The notes beneath the pieces were generated by a model, which had not been told where the DNA came from, ran no database searches, and worked only from the letters and a program-made list of their open reading frames with translations. The translations under genes were made by a program, and so were the position numbers. From Oscillospiraceae bacterium (GTDB taxonomy: Bacteria > Bacillota > Clostridia > Oscillospirales > Acutalibacteraceae), in the NCBI GenBank assembly GCA_029219165.1, contig JAQXSW010000028.1:35811-99810 (forward strand): a stretch of 64,000 bases of DNA, given 5' to 3'. Positions 18,496 through 27,321 of the stretch are shown piece by piece (the stretch's first letter is position 1; each line of letters starts with the position of its first letter).

Positions 18496-21400
18496 TTATT
18501 CGTCAAAACTTTCATCTTCTAAGAAGTCTGGTTCTTCGTCTGTATATCCGAAGTTCTCATCCTCTTCTTCAAAGATATCGTCTTCAATAATCGGAGCCTC
18601 TTCAATTTCACCGTCTTCTGTAAGAGTTGTGAAACCTTCTGCACCTTCGGCATCATTTACCTGAGTAAATGTGTCGTTTTCTACAAAGTGGAAGCCAGCT
18701 TCCTCTGTATCAAAGTTTTGTTTAAGGTCTATTTCGTTTTCGTCCTTATCAAGAACCTTTACATCAAGACCAAGTGCCTGGAGTTCCTTAATAAGAACCT
18801 TAAACGATTCAGGAACACCTGACTTTGGAACACTCTGTCCCTTAACAATTGCTTCATAAGTCTTAACACGACCAACAATATCGTCTGACTTGATAGTAAG
18901 AATTTCCTGAAGAGTATAAGCAGCACCATAAGCTTCAAGTGCCCATACTTCCATCTCACCGAAACGCTGACCACCAAACTGTGCTTTACCACCGAGAGGT
19001 TGCTGTGTAACAAGTGAGTAAGGACCGGTTGAACGAGCATGAATCTTATCATCAACAAGGTGATGCAACTTGAGGTAATACATAACACCAACAGTTACCG
19101 GGTTATCAAATGGCTTACCGGTACGTCCGTCAATAAGAGTTGTTTTACCATCTCTTGCCTTGTAGCACTCGTCAATGAATGCAAGCTCAGCTTCGTCATC
19201 TGTATTCTTCTTCAAATATTCAACGAGTTTAAGAAGGTCATAACCATTCTTTTCGTTCTTTGCCTCATATTCTTCAGTAAGAGCCTTAATATGTGGAGTC
19301 GTACGGAAATCATAAAGGAGCTTAGATTCAGTAAGGAAGTACTGAATGTCTTCCTCATGAGCACCGTCAAATACCGGTGTCATAAACTTGCAGCCCTTTG
19401 ATCTTGCAGCCATACCAAGGTTTACTTCAAGAACCTGACCGATGTTCATACGTGAAGGAACACCGAGTGGGTTAAGTACGATATCAAGTGGAGTACCATC
19501 CGGAAGGAATGGCATATCTTCCTGTGGAAGGATACGGGAAACAACACCCTTGTTTCCGTGACGACCTGCCATCTTGTCTCCAACTTGAATCTTTCTCTTC
19601 TGTGCAATGTAGCAGCGAACAACTTTGTTAACTCCAGGACTAAGCTCATCTGAGTTATCTCTTGTGAACACTTCAACATTTACAACAATACCATATTCAC
19701 CGTGTGGTACACGGAGAGAGGTATCTCTTACTTCACGTGCTTTTTCACCAAAGATAGCACGGAGGAGTCTTTCCTCTGCGGTAAGTTCTGTTTCTCCCTT
19801 TGGAGTAACCTTACCTACAAGGATGTCACCTGAATGAACCTCAGCACCAATACGGATAATACCGAATTCATCAAGATCAGCAAGAGCATCGTCACCAACA
19901 TTTGGAATATCTCTTGTAATTTCTTCCGGTCCAAGCTTTGTGTCACGAGCTTCAAGTTCGTACTCTTCAATATGAATTGATGTATATACGTCATCACGTA
20001 CAATTTTTTCATTAAGAAGAACAGCGTCCTCGTAGTTGTAACCTTCCCAAGTCATGAAACCAATGAGAGCGTTCTTACCAAGTGAGATTTCACCGTTTGC
20101 TGTTGCAGGACCGTCGGCAATAACTTGGTTCTCAGCTACCTTTTCACCAAGAGAAACAATTGGTCTCTGGTTTATGCATGTTCCCTGATTTGAACGCATA
20201 AACTTAATAAGCTCATAGGTGTCTATTTCACCGTTTTCTGCTTCAATTTCAATTGTTGTAGCATCAACATGTATAACCTTACCGGCACGTTTTGCAAGAA
20301 CTACAACACCTGAGTCTGTAGCTGCTTTATATTCCATACCTGTTCCAACAAATGGAGCTACTGTCTTAAGAAGTGGTACTGCCTGACGCTGCATGTTTGA
20401 ACCCATGAGTGCACGGTTTGCGTCATCGTTTTCAAGGAATGGAATCATTGATGTAGCAACAGAAACGAGCATTCTTGGAGAAACGTCCATGAAGTCCGGA
20501 ACCATTCTGTCAACTTCTGCAAATTCGTCTCTGTAACGGATTGTTACCTTTTCCTTAGCAAATCTGCCGGTTTCATCAAGCGGCTCGTTTGCCTGAGCAA
20601 CTCTGTAGTTGTCTTCAACGTCAGCTGTCATATAAACAACTTCATCAAGAACAATACCGGTCTCTTTATCTACCTTTCTAAATGGAGCTTCAATGAAGCC
20701 ATACTCATTGATACGAGCAAATGTAGCAAGGTAAGAGATAAGTCCAATGTTTGGTCCTTCAGGAGTTTCAATTGGACACATGCGTCCGTAGTGTGAATAA
20801 TGAACGTCACGAACTTCGAATCCGGCACGGTCTCTTGAAAGACCACCAGGACCAAGAGCTGAAAGACGTCTCTTATGTGTAAGTTCAGCAAGAGGATTTG
20901 TCTGATCCATGAACTGTGAAAGTGGAGATGAACCAAAGAACTCTCTGATTGCTGCAACTACAGGTCTAATATTAATGAGTGCCTGTGGTGTTGCCTTCTC
21001 CGGCTCTTGAGCCTGTAAAGACATACGCTCACGGACAACTCTTTCCATACGAGTGAAACCAATTCTGAACTGGTTCTGCAAGAGTTCGCCGACGGAACGG
21101 ATACGACGGTTTCCAAGATGGTCAATATCATCAATTGTACCAATGTTATTTGCAAGACAGTTCAAATAGTTTACTGATGCAAAAATGTCATCTATTATAA
21201 TATGTTTAGGAATAAGGTCATCACAACGCTCACGCATTCTTTGAAGCATGTCATCCTTATTGTCAATTCCTTCTTCAAGAATTTCCATTAGAATACAGTG
21301 ACGAACCTTTTCATTAATGGCAATTTCAATAAGTTCTTCTTGTGTAATTCCAAGGTCAGATACAAATGGAAGAGAATCAACCATTCCGTTTGACACAACC

Positions 21401-22410
21401 TTAACTTCTCTTCCCTCTACGTCAAGGAAAGCCTGCATTACACCAGCCTGCTCAATTTCATAAGCTTTTTCCTTTGTTACTATTTCACCGGCTTCGGCAA
21501 GTACTTCACCTGTAGCTTCTGAAATTATTGGCTGTGAAAGCTTATTACCAACAAGTCTCTGGCTAATAGCAAGTTTCTTGTTGTACTTATAACGACCTAC
21601 TCTTGAAAGATCATATCTGTGTGCATCAAAGAAGAGTCCGTCAAGATGAGCTTGAGCTGTTTCAAGTGTTGGTGGCTCGCCCGGACGAAGCTTTTTGTAA
21701 ACTTCAAGAAGAGCCTCTTCTGCATTCTTTGTAGAATCTTTTTCAAGTGTAGCTATAATTCTTTCATCTGCACCGAAGAAATCAAGAATATCCTGATTAG
21801 ATGAAAGACCGAGCGCACGAATAAATGTGGTAATATAAATCTTTCTATTCTTGTCAATACGAACATAGAAAATGTCGTTTTGATCTGTCTCATATTCAAG
21901 CCATGCACCACGGTTAGGAATTACTGTTGATGTATAAAGTTCCTTACCCTTTTGGTCATGAGTCATACCAAAGTATACGCCAGGTGAACGTACAAGTTGA
22001 GAAACAATAGCACGCTCAGCACCATTGATTACAAACGTTCCGCTCTCTGTCATAAGAGGGAAGTCACCCATGTATACGTCTGATTCCTTTACTTCTCCTG
22101 TTTCCTTGTTATAAAGGCGAGCCTTAACTCTTAAAGGAGCAGCATAAGTTGCATCTCTTTCCTTACACTCTCTTACTGTGTACTTTGGCTTTTCATCCAT
22201 AGTGTAATCTACGAATTCAAGCACAAGATTACCGGTATAGTCTGTAATTTCTGAGATATCTCTGAAAACTTCTTTCAAGCCGACATCGAGGAACCACTTG
22301 TATGAGTTCTTCTGAATTTCAATGAGGTTTGGCATTTCCATAACTTCATTAATTTTTGCGAAGTTCATACGGGTAGTTGTACCGAGTTGGGTCGGTTTAA
22401 CTTTTACCAT
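18496..22410 (-). CDS. rpoB: RNA polymerase beta subunit
   Basis: Second-largest RNA polymerase subunit, 1304 residues. Recognisable parts include the protrusion/lobe, the rifampicin pocket ([20 protein letters not shown], then [20 protein letters not shown]), and the [15 protein letters not shown] and [20 protein letters not shown] regions. It is about 110 residues longer than Bacillus RpoB. The extra length includes an acidic C-terminal tail rich in Glu and Asp after the conserved LGLDVKVLD. Ribosomal protein genes rplJ/rplL, often upstream of rpoB, are not adjacent. The gene has its own promoter with a leader of roughly 115 nt. Confidence 0.98.
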   Translation of the reverse strand: MVKVKPTQLGTTTRMNFAKINEVMEMPNLIEIQKNSYKWFLDVGLKEVFRDISEITDYTGNLVLEFVDYTMDEKPKYTVRECKERDATYAAPLRVKARLYNKETGEVKESDVYMGDFPLMTESGTFVINGAERAIVSQLVRSPGVYFGMTHDQKGKELYTSTVIPNRGAWLEYETDQNDIFYVRIDKNRKIYITTFIRALGLSSNQDILDFFGADERIIATLEKDSTKNAEEALLEVYKKLRPGEPPTLETAQAHLDGLFFDAHRYDLSRVGRYKYNKKLAISQRLVGNKLSQPIISEATGEVLAEAGEIVTKEKAYEIEQAGVMQAFLDVEGREVKVVSNGMVDSLPFVSDLGITQEELIEIAINEKVRHCILMEILEEGIDNKDDMLQRMRERCDDLIPKHIIIDDIFASVNYLNCLANNIGTIDDIDHLGNRRIRSVGELLQNQFRIGFTRMERVVRERMSLQAQEPEKATPQALINIRPVVAAIREFFGSSPLSQFMDQTNPLAELTHKRRLSALGPGGLSRDRAGFEVRDVHYSHYGRMCPIETPEGPNIGLISYLATFARINEYGFIEAPFRKVDKETGIVLDEVVYMTADVEDNYRVAQANEPLDETGRFAKEKVTIRYRDEFAEVDRMVPDFMDVSPRMLVSVATSMIPFLENDDANRALMGSNMQRQAVPLLKTVAPFVGTGMEYKAATDSGVVVLAKRAGKVIHVDATTIEIEAENGEIDTYELIKFMRSNQGTCINQRPIVSLGEKVAENQVIADGPATANGEISLGKNALIGFMTWEGYNYEDAVLLNEKIVRDDVYTSIHIEEYELEARDTKLGPEEITRDIPNVGDDALADLDEFGIIRIGAEVHSGDILVGKVTPKGETELTAEERLLRAIFGEKAREVRDTSLRVPHGEYGIVVNVEVFTRDNSDELSPGVNKVVRCYIAQKRKIQVGDKMAGRHGNKGVVSRILPQEDMPFLPDGTPLDIVLNPLGVPSRMNIGQVLEVNLGMAARSKGCKFMTPVFDGAHEEDIQYFLTESKLLYDFRTTPHIKALTEEYEAKNEKNGYDLLKLVEYLKKNTDDEAELAFIDECYKARDGKTTLIDGRTGKPFDNPVTVGVMYYLKLHHLVDDKIHARSTGPYSLVTQQPLGGKAQFGGQRFGEMEVWALEAYGAAYTLQEILTIKSDDIVGRVKTYEAIVKGQSVPKSGVPESFKVLIKELQALGLDVKVLDKDENEIDLKQNFDTEEAGFHFVENDTFTQVNDAEGAEGFTTLTEDGEIEEAPIIEDDIFEEEDENFGYTDEEPDFLEDESFDE

Positions 22411-22531
22411 AGACTTTAATCACTCCGTTCATTTTGTCTAAAAAATTGCCATTTTCCTTATGTTTATAGGAAATTCTGCCACAGTGGAAACCCCCTAATG
22501 GATAGGGAAATCCATTATAATGCAGTATAGT

Positions 22532-22560
22532 ATTATATAGATAATACCCACCCTCGTCAA
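22532..22560 (-). promoter_or_regulatory. Promoter of rpoBC
   Basis: TTGACG, a 17-nt spacer and TATAAT on the minus strand, about 120 nt upstream of rpoB. It is near-consensus for the housekeeping sigma factor. The intervening leader has only weak pairing potential, and I recognise no known regulatory RNA in it. Confidence 0.8.
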
Positions 22561-22654
22561 GCAGTTTAAAGAAAAAAGTCAGGTGTACTGCGAAAATAAG
22601 TTGTACACTCACCCGTGCGTTTCTTTTGACATAATTTCTGCTGAAAATTAACAC

Positions 22655-22683
22655 TTGATACACTCCCCTATATTTGATAAAAT
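22655..22683 (+). promoter_or_regulatory. Promoter of ndk
   Basis: TTGATA, a 17-nt spacer and TAAAAT, ending 37 nt before the ndk ATG. The -10 and -35 each match the consensus at five of six positions. Confidence 0.7.
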
Positions 22684-22720
22684 TAACACGAAATTTTTTA
22701 AGACAAAGGAGTTTATTCAC

Positions 22721-23128
22721 ATGGAAAGAACTTACATAATGTTAAAGCCTGACTGCGTACAGCGTGGCCTTATGGGCGAAGTAATTGCAAGAATTGAAAA
22801 GAAGGGCTTCAAAATTACAAACATGAAAATGATGCAACTTGACGAAGCAATCTTAAGAGAACACTATGCTCATATTGCTGACAAACCTTTCTTCCCTGGA
22901 ATCCTTGAATATATGACTTCAGGTCCTGTAGTTGCTATGATTGTTGAAGGCGAAAATGCTGTTCTTGGAATGAGAACACTCATGGGTGCTACAAAATATG
23001 AAGAAGCTCTTGCAGGTACAATCCGCGGAGACTATGCTACAAGCACAGGTTCAAACATCATCCACGGTTCTGACTCAGTTGAGAACGGCGAAATTGAAAT
23101 TAAGCGCTTCTTTGGTGCAGACGCTTAA
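22721..23128 (+). CDS. ndk: Nucleoside diphosphate kinase
   Basis: Transfers the gamma phosphate of ATP to other NDPs through a phosphohistidine. The start at 22721 (MERTYIMLKPDCVQRG) follows AAGGAG with 9-nt spacing and gives 135 residues, the usual length. An upstream in-frame ATG at 22655 lies inside the promoter region. The active-site histidine is in NIIHGSDS. Monocistronic, with a promoter and a bidirectional terminator. Confidence 0.97.
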   Translation: MERTYIMLKPDCVQRGLMGEVIARIEKKGFKITNMKMMQLDEAILREHYAHIADKPFFPGILEYMTSGPVVAMIVEGENAVLGMRTLMGATKYEEALAGTIRGDYATSTGSNIIHGSDSVENGEIEIKRFFGADA

Positions 23129-23152
23129 ACATTTTTGATTTTACAAAAAAGA

Positions 23153-23182
23153 AAAGGCTAATGGAGAAATCCATTAGCCTTT
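23153..23182. terminator. Bidirectional terminator between ndk and the PH-domain genes
   Basis: Perfect 13-bp stem AAAGGCTAATGGA / TCCATTAGCCTTT around a GAAA loop. It is T-rich on the plus strand (TTATTTTTT) and A-rich upstream, so it serves both convergent genes. Confidence 0.9.
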
Positions 23183-23187
23183 ATTTT

Positions 23188-24690
23188 TTAGTGTCCAACG
23201 TAAAACGGTGAACTCTTGACTGTGTTTTCAAAGAGCGCGTCAAATCTTGCGTTCTCAAAATATCCGATAGGATGAACATTGAGTAGCTTTGATCCAAGAA
23301 TAGTGAGATTGGCATGTGCCACACCAAAATGTCTTGAGATTGGATTAATTTTTACATCAATGTTCTGAATTTTTGCATTTGGGACAATAAGACTCTTCTT
23401 ATGGAATATACCATAAGTTACTACAACTTTGTCTTGAAGAACAGCTAAAGCTTTTGTCTTATATGCCAACAAACCTGAGAGAAGGCTTAAGAATATCAAA
23501 ATAAATCCAAGCCACCAGAATGGTACATCAAGTACCGCTAACACTACCATTGCAATAATGAAGAATAAACTCCATAGAACCGCCGGAATCATAGCCGGAA
23601 TAAAAGCTTTCTTTGGAGAGGCTTCTCCATATCCTGAAACTTGAAGTTCAGGCTTTAATTCTCTGATAATTTCCTGCATTTCATTGTACTTTACACAAAG
23701 ACAGCAGATTGGGGTTTCATTCTTTTCTACATCGCCCATACCTACGTTTATAAACTCAGCATAGTAATAGCCAAACAAACGAGCAAAAAGTGGTTGATGA
23801 ACAACAATTGCGTTGGTCTTTGAAAGAGGAAGACTGTACTGCTTCTTTGTTATTAAACCGTAGGAAATAATTGCGCTATCATCCAGTTTTTCAATCTTAA
23901 AGTCATAATAACTTATAAGTGGTTTAATTTGAGTCCAAATAAGCGGAACTACTATGAATACAATACCAAGAACTGTTCCAAAAACATTTCCGTTGTTTTC
24001 ATCGAATAAAAGAACAATACCACCTATTGCTGTAAGAGCTGTAATAATTACAACCATTATTGAAATACAAAGAAGGAAGTGCCTTATAGTCTGTGAAACG
24101 GTAAACTCATAGATGAGTCTTTTATTCTCCTCCGGCTTTTCATCTTCTTTTTGGTTTTCAATCGGAGCTCCCTTGCGAGTAAGAATTTCCTTAATTTTAA
24201 ATGCTGTTTCCTTGTCAAAAACAAGGTTAAAATCCGTGCTATCTGCTGTTACGGATGAATCTATATCAGCCTGCAACTTATACGTGCCGAAGATTTTTTC
24301 GGGTATTCCCTGCTGAAAATTAACAGTTGAAATACTTGAAAGTCTAACAGATGTTACTTTTTTTCTAATTAGATAGTTATTATTTACAACAAGGTTTTCG
24401 CCATCTATTTTTATGTATGTTTTTCTCCAGCGAAGAAAACTAAGTATAAATACAATTGCTGCAATTACTAAAAGCACACCTATTAAAATAAGTGCAGCAA
24501 TAATTCCCTCCTTGGAAACATCTTCGGAGGCAAGTTCTCCAATTATTTCTGAACTGTTTACCAAAATAACAAACAAAAGTGTAAGACCTACTTTAAGTGA
24601 ATCGACAATGGCCTTACTAAAATGATTTCTAATGCCGTCACCACGAAGCTGTTCTTCAACGGAGAGTGCATTTGTTTCTTTCTTATCCAT
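23188..24690 (-). CDS. Bacterial PH-domain membrane protein, YdbT-like
   Basis: 500-residue membrane protein resembling Bacillus YdbT. It has three segments typical of the bPH2 domain (for example YIKIDGENLVVNNNYLIRKK near residue 90, YDFKIEKLDDSAIISYGLITKK near 260 and AVLQDKVVVTYGIFHKKS near 415). Each follows a pair of hydrophobic helices (VGLTLLFVILVNSS; ALILIGVLLVIAAIVFILSF; AMIPAVLWSLFFIIAMVVLAVL). It overlaps the upstream 169-residue PH protein by one base (TAATG), so the two are translated together. In Bacillus the ydbS-ydbT pair is linked to resistance to some antimicrobial peptides. Function here is inferred from family only. Confidence 0.85.
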   Translation of the reverse strand: MDKKETNALSVEEQLRGDGIRNHFSKAIVDSLKVGLTLLFVILVNSSEIIGELASEDVSKEGIIAALILIGVLLVIAAIVFILSFLRWRKTYIKIDGENLVVNNNYLIRKKVTSVRLSSISTVNFQQGIPEKIFGTYKLQADIDSSVTADSTDFNLVFDKETAFKIKEILTRKGAPIENQKEDEKPEENKRLIYEFTVSQTIRHFLLCISIMVVIITALTAIGGIVLLFDENNGNVFGTVLGIVFIVVPLIWTQIKPLISYYDFKIEKLDDSAIISYGLITKKQYSLPLSKTNAIVVHQPLFARLFGYYYAEFINVGMGDVEKNETPICCLCVKYNEMQEIIRELKPELQVSGYGEASPKKAFIPAMIPAVLWSLFFIIAMVVLAVLDVPFWWLGFILIFLSLLSGLLAYKTKALAVLQDKVVVTYGIFHKKSLIVPNAKIQNIDVKINPISRHFGVAHANLTILGSKLLNVHPIGYFENARFDALFENTVKSSPFYVGH

Positions 24691-25199
24691 TATTCACCCT
24701 CCGAAACCATTTCCTTTTCAGCCTTAACAATTGTGTTAATACGAGTCTTGAGTTTTTCAGCAATTTCCTCTGCAACTGAGTCTTCAAGGAAGGCAATACG
24801 AACCTGACCTCCGGCTGTTGTAATATCTACATTACTCATACCGAAAATCCTGTCTATTGGTCCTCTGTTAATTGCAATTTGATGAATTCTTTCAATAGGT
24901 GCAATACTCTTCGTAATGAAGAAAAGGCCTTCAACAACTATGAGCATGTCATCATCTACGTAATATCTATATCTCTTATAACGAATGGCGGGTGCCACTA
25001 CAACATAAATTACAAGAAGTACAAGCACCACCGCTAATATTCCTACAGCAAGGCCGGTAGACATTACTTCCGCTGCAAGCCATAAAATAAGCACCACGGC
25101 TAAAACAACAATAAATACAAGAAGATTCAAAAATATTGCCGTCAATCTCATTACGCTTTCAGCCTTTTTATCCACCCTTTTATACTCAACATTTTCCAT
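24690..25199 (-). CDS. Small bacterial PH-domain membrane protein, YdbS-like
   Basis: 169 residues from the ATG at 25199 (MENVEYKRVDKKAE). AAAAGGGG lies 7 nt upstream, while the ATG at 25217 precedes that site and is rejected. Two adjacent membrane helices (FLNLLVFIVVLAVVLILWLA; GLAVGILAVVLVLLVIYVVV) lead to one bPH2 domain with YRYYVDDDMLIVVEGLFFIT and the family signature IAPIERIHQIAINRGPIDRIFG. Partner of the 500-residue protein downstream. Confidence 0.85.
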   Translation of the reverse strand: MENVEYKRVDKKAESVMRLTAIFLNLLVFIVVLAVVLILWLAAEVMSTGLAVGILAVVLVLLVIYVVVAPAIRYKRYRYYVDDDMLIVVEGLFFITKSIAPIERIHQIAINRGPIDRIFGMSNVDITTAGGQVRIAFLEDSVAEEIAEKLKTRINTIVKAEKEMVSEGE

Positions 25200-25240
25200 A
25201 ACAATTCCCCTTTTCATAACATGAAAATTATGTCAAAAAA

Positions 25241-25249
25241 ATTATATCA
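25241..25249 (-). promoter_or_regulatory. Extended -10 promoter of the PH-domain pair
   Basis: TGATATAAT on the minus strand, an extended -10 (TG-N-TATAAT), about 42 nt upstream of the 25199 start. No good -35 lies 17 nt upstream, which is usual for extended -10 promoters. The first repeat array begins only 40 bp further upstream. Confidence 0.6.
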
Positions 25250-25288
25250 CAACATGCGAATAACGATTATTACAATATAATTAAAATT

Positions 25289-25582
25289 GGGGACGGTTCT
25301 CCGTTGTCGGGGACGGTTCTTCGTTGTCGGGGACGGTTCTCCGTTGTCGGGGACGGTTCTCCATTGTTGGGGACGGTTCTCCATTGTTGGGGACGGTTCT
25401 TCGTTGTCGGGGACGGTTCTTCGTTGTCGGGGACGGTTCTTCGTTGTCGGGGACGGTTCTTCGTTGTCGGGGACGGTTCTTCGTTGTCGGGGACGGTTCT
25501 CCGTTGTCGGGGACGGTTCTCCGTTGTTGGGGACGGTTCTCCGTTGTTGGGGACGGTTCTTCGTTGTTGGAGACGGGTCTCC
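25289..25582 (+). repeat. Tandem array 1: 14 full 20-bp units plus one degenerate unit
   Basis: Each 20-bp unit is an invariant 12-bp core, GGGGACGGTTCT, plus an 8-bp variable segment. Variable segments in order use four main forms: CCGTTGTC, TCGTTGTC, CCATTGTT and CCGTTGTT, with one TCGTTGTT. The core is perfect 14 times from 25289 at exact 20-bp steps. The last unit at 25569 is degenerate (GGAGACGGGTCT). Because 20 is not a multiple of 3 and no stop occurs, several frames stay open on both strands. I see no start or ribosome binding site that would make any of them a gene. No plus-strand gene lies upstream. Confidence 0.95.
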
Positions 25583-25703
25583 ATTTAACCAGGTATTTTA
25601 CATATTTCTTATATTTCGTTGCTTCATATATTGAATATAAAAAAATTTACTCCATACAAGAAAAAACGGATAACAATGGAATATATACACAGATAAAATG
25701 AAA

Positions 25704-25735
25704 AGCTTCAGGTTACAACACATTAACCTGAAGCT
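25704..25735 (-). terminator. Hairpin between the two repeat arrays, probable der terminator
   Basis: Perfect 12-bp stem AGCTTCAGGTTA / TAACCTGAAGCT with an 8-nt loop. On the minus strand it is followed by TTTTCATTTT, so it can end der transcription after array 2 has been transcribed. The remaining 120 nt between arrays are AT-rich with no gene. Confidence 0.7.
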
Positions 25736-25757
25736 CATATATTTTAAATAACATTTG

Positions 25758-25977
25758 AGAACCGTCCCCGGTTGCCGAGAACCGTCCCCGGTTGCGGAGA
25801 ACCGTCCCCAATTGTAGAGAACCGTCCCCGGTTGCAGAGAACCGTCCCCAATTGCAGAGAACCGTCCCCGATTGCGGAGAACCGTCCCCGGTTGCGGAGA
25901 ACCGTCCCCGGTTGCGGAGAACCGTCCCCGGTTGCGGAGAACCGTCCCCGATTGCGGAGAACCGTCCCCAGTTAAAC
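25758..25977 (-). repeat. Tandem array 2: 11 units of the same 20-bp repeat, inverted
   Basis: Same 12-bp core read on the minus strand, repeated 11 times at exact 20-bp steps between the der stop and the hairpin at 25704. Variable segments on the minus strand differ from array 1: CCGCAACC, CCGCAATC, CTGCAACC, CTGCAATT, CTACAATT and CGGCAACC. With CCGCAACC the unit can fold as CGGTT/AACCG, but other variants lose this pairing. Arrays 1 and 2 point toward each other. Array 2 would be in the 3' untranslated part of the der mRNA. Confidence 0.95.
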
Positions 25978-25983
25978 CAAAAT

Positions 25984-27321
25984 TTATTTGCGTTTGCCCT
26001 TTTTCTCTTCACGTTCGCGGATAACGAAACGTGTTGGAGTGCCTTCAAGACCGAAAACTTCACGGATTTGGTTATCAATGTAACGTTGATAACTATAGTG
26101 AAAAAGATCTTTGTTGTTTACAAAACAAACAAATGTTGGAGGTCTTGTTGACGCCTGCGTCATATAATAGATCTTAAGGCGTTTGCCTTTATCTGTTGGT
26201 GGCTGAACTCTGGCGGTGGCGTTAGCCAAAACGTCGTTGAGCTTGCCGGTTGAAATACGCATTGCATTTTGATCGTCAACAAACTTAATAAGCTCAAAGA
26301 GCTGCGGAAGACGCTGTCCGGTTTTAGCAGAGATAAAGATTATAGGTGCATATGACATGAATGAGAAGTCATTCATGAGTTTTTTACGCTCCTTTTGCAT
26401 TGTTTCTCCGTCTTTTTCTACAGCGTCCCATTTGTTGACTGCAATAATGCAAGCCTTGCCCAAATCATGGGCAATACCGGCAACTTTAGAGTCTTGCTCT
26501 GTGAAGCCTTCAGTGGCGTCAATCATAATTACGCACACGTTTGCTCGTTCAACGGCCATACGAGCACGAATTACACTGTATTTTTCAATAGCATCATCTA
26601 TCTTAGACTTACGACGTATTCCAGCCGTGTCTATAAAGACAAACTTGCCATGTTCATTTTCAACAATTGTGTCCGTTGCGTCTCTGGTGGTACCGGCTAT
26701 GTTTGAAACAATTGCACGGTTTTCACCACAGATTGCATTTACCAAAGATGACTTGCCCACATTTGGCTTACCAATAATGGCAACCTTAATTGAGTCATCT
26801 TCATAATCTTCCCTTGCCTCCTTTGGAAGGAAAGCAATAACCGCATCCAAAAGGTCGCCGGTACCACGACCATGAGATGCAGACACCGCAATTGGATCTC
26901 CAATTCCAAGATTGTAGAATTCATAGAAATCGGCTGGAAGTTCACCCGTCGTGTCACACTTGTTTACGCAAAGCACTACAGGTTTGCCACTCTTTTGAAG
27001 CATTGTGGCAACCTCATGGTCCGTTGCTACAACCCCGGTTCTAATATCTGTTACAAGTATTATTACATCTGCACTGTCTATTGCAAGCTGAGCCTGACGC
27101 CTCATCTGTGACAGAATGATGTCGTCTGAATATGGCTCAATACCGCCTGTGTCAACTAAAAGCATATTGTAGTTGAGCCACTCGCAGTCGCCGTAGATTC
27201 TATCACGAGTAACACCAGGTGTATCATCTACAATTGAAAGTCTCTGTCCTACAAGCTTGTTGAAAAGGGTTGATTTACCAACATTAGGACGACCAACAAT
27301 TGCCACTACCGGTCTTGGCAT
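25984..27321 (-). CDS. der: Ribosome-associated GTPase Der (EngA)
   Basis: Tandem-GTPase 50S assembly factor, 445 residues. G domain 1 has GRPNVGKSTLFN, DTPGVTRDR and DTGGIEP with NKCD. G domain 2 has GKPNVGKSSLVN, AGTTRDATD, DTAGIRRKSK and NKWD. A KH-like C-terminal domain (QASTRPPTFVCFVNN) and a basic tail (REREEKKGKRK) follow. It overlaps the upstream DUF512 gene by 16 nt. The stop codon is followed within 7 nt by repeat array 2. Confidence 0.97.
   Translation of the reverse strand: MPRPVVAIVGRPNVGKSTLFNKLVGQRLSIVDDTPGVTRDRIYGDCEWLNYNMLLVDTGGIEPYSDDIILSQMRRQAQLAIDSADVIILVTDIRTGVVATDHEVATMLQKSGKPVVLCVNKCDTTGELPADFYEFYNLGIGDPIAVSASHGRGTGDLLDAVIAFLPKEAREDYEDDSIKVAIIGKPNVGKSSLVNAICGENRAIVSNIAGTTRDATDTIVENEHGKFVFIDTAGIRRKSKIDDAIEKYSVIRARMAVERANVCVIMIDATEGFTEQDSKVAGIAHDLGKACIIAVNKWDAVEKDGETMQKERKKLMNDFSFMSYAPIIFISAKTGQRLPQLFELIKFVDDQNAMRISTGKLNDVLANATARVQPPTDKGKRLKIYYMTQASTRPPTFVCFVNNKDLFHYSYQRYIDNQIREVFGLEGTPTRFVIREREEKKGKRK

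Noticed and set aside
20820..20980. Rifampicin-resistance change in RpoB (Pro in GSSPLSQ, Thr in DQTNP)
   Set aside because: These look like natural lineage differences. The usual key residues (Gln after LS, Asp, His, Arg, Ser of the pocket) are wild-type.
10180..22410. Many overlapping open frames inside tuf, fusA, rpoC and rpoB
   Set aside because: They lie in other frames of strongly conserved genes, lack ribosome binding sites and have Leu/Val-rich or Ser-rich shadow compositions.
25289..25977. CRISPR array
   Set aside because: Units repeat every 20 bp with a 12-bp core, the 8-bp segments are too short and too alike to be spacers, and no cas gene is near.
25270..26151. Repetitive peptides with ENRPRLRRTVP-type sequence read from the arrays
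   Set aside because: They are open in several frames and both strands because the 20-bp unit lacks stops. No start or ribosome binding site fits, and the 20-bp period is not a multiple of 3.
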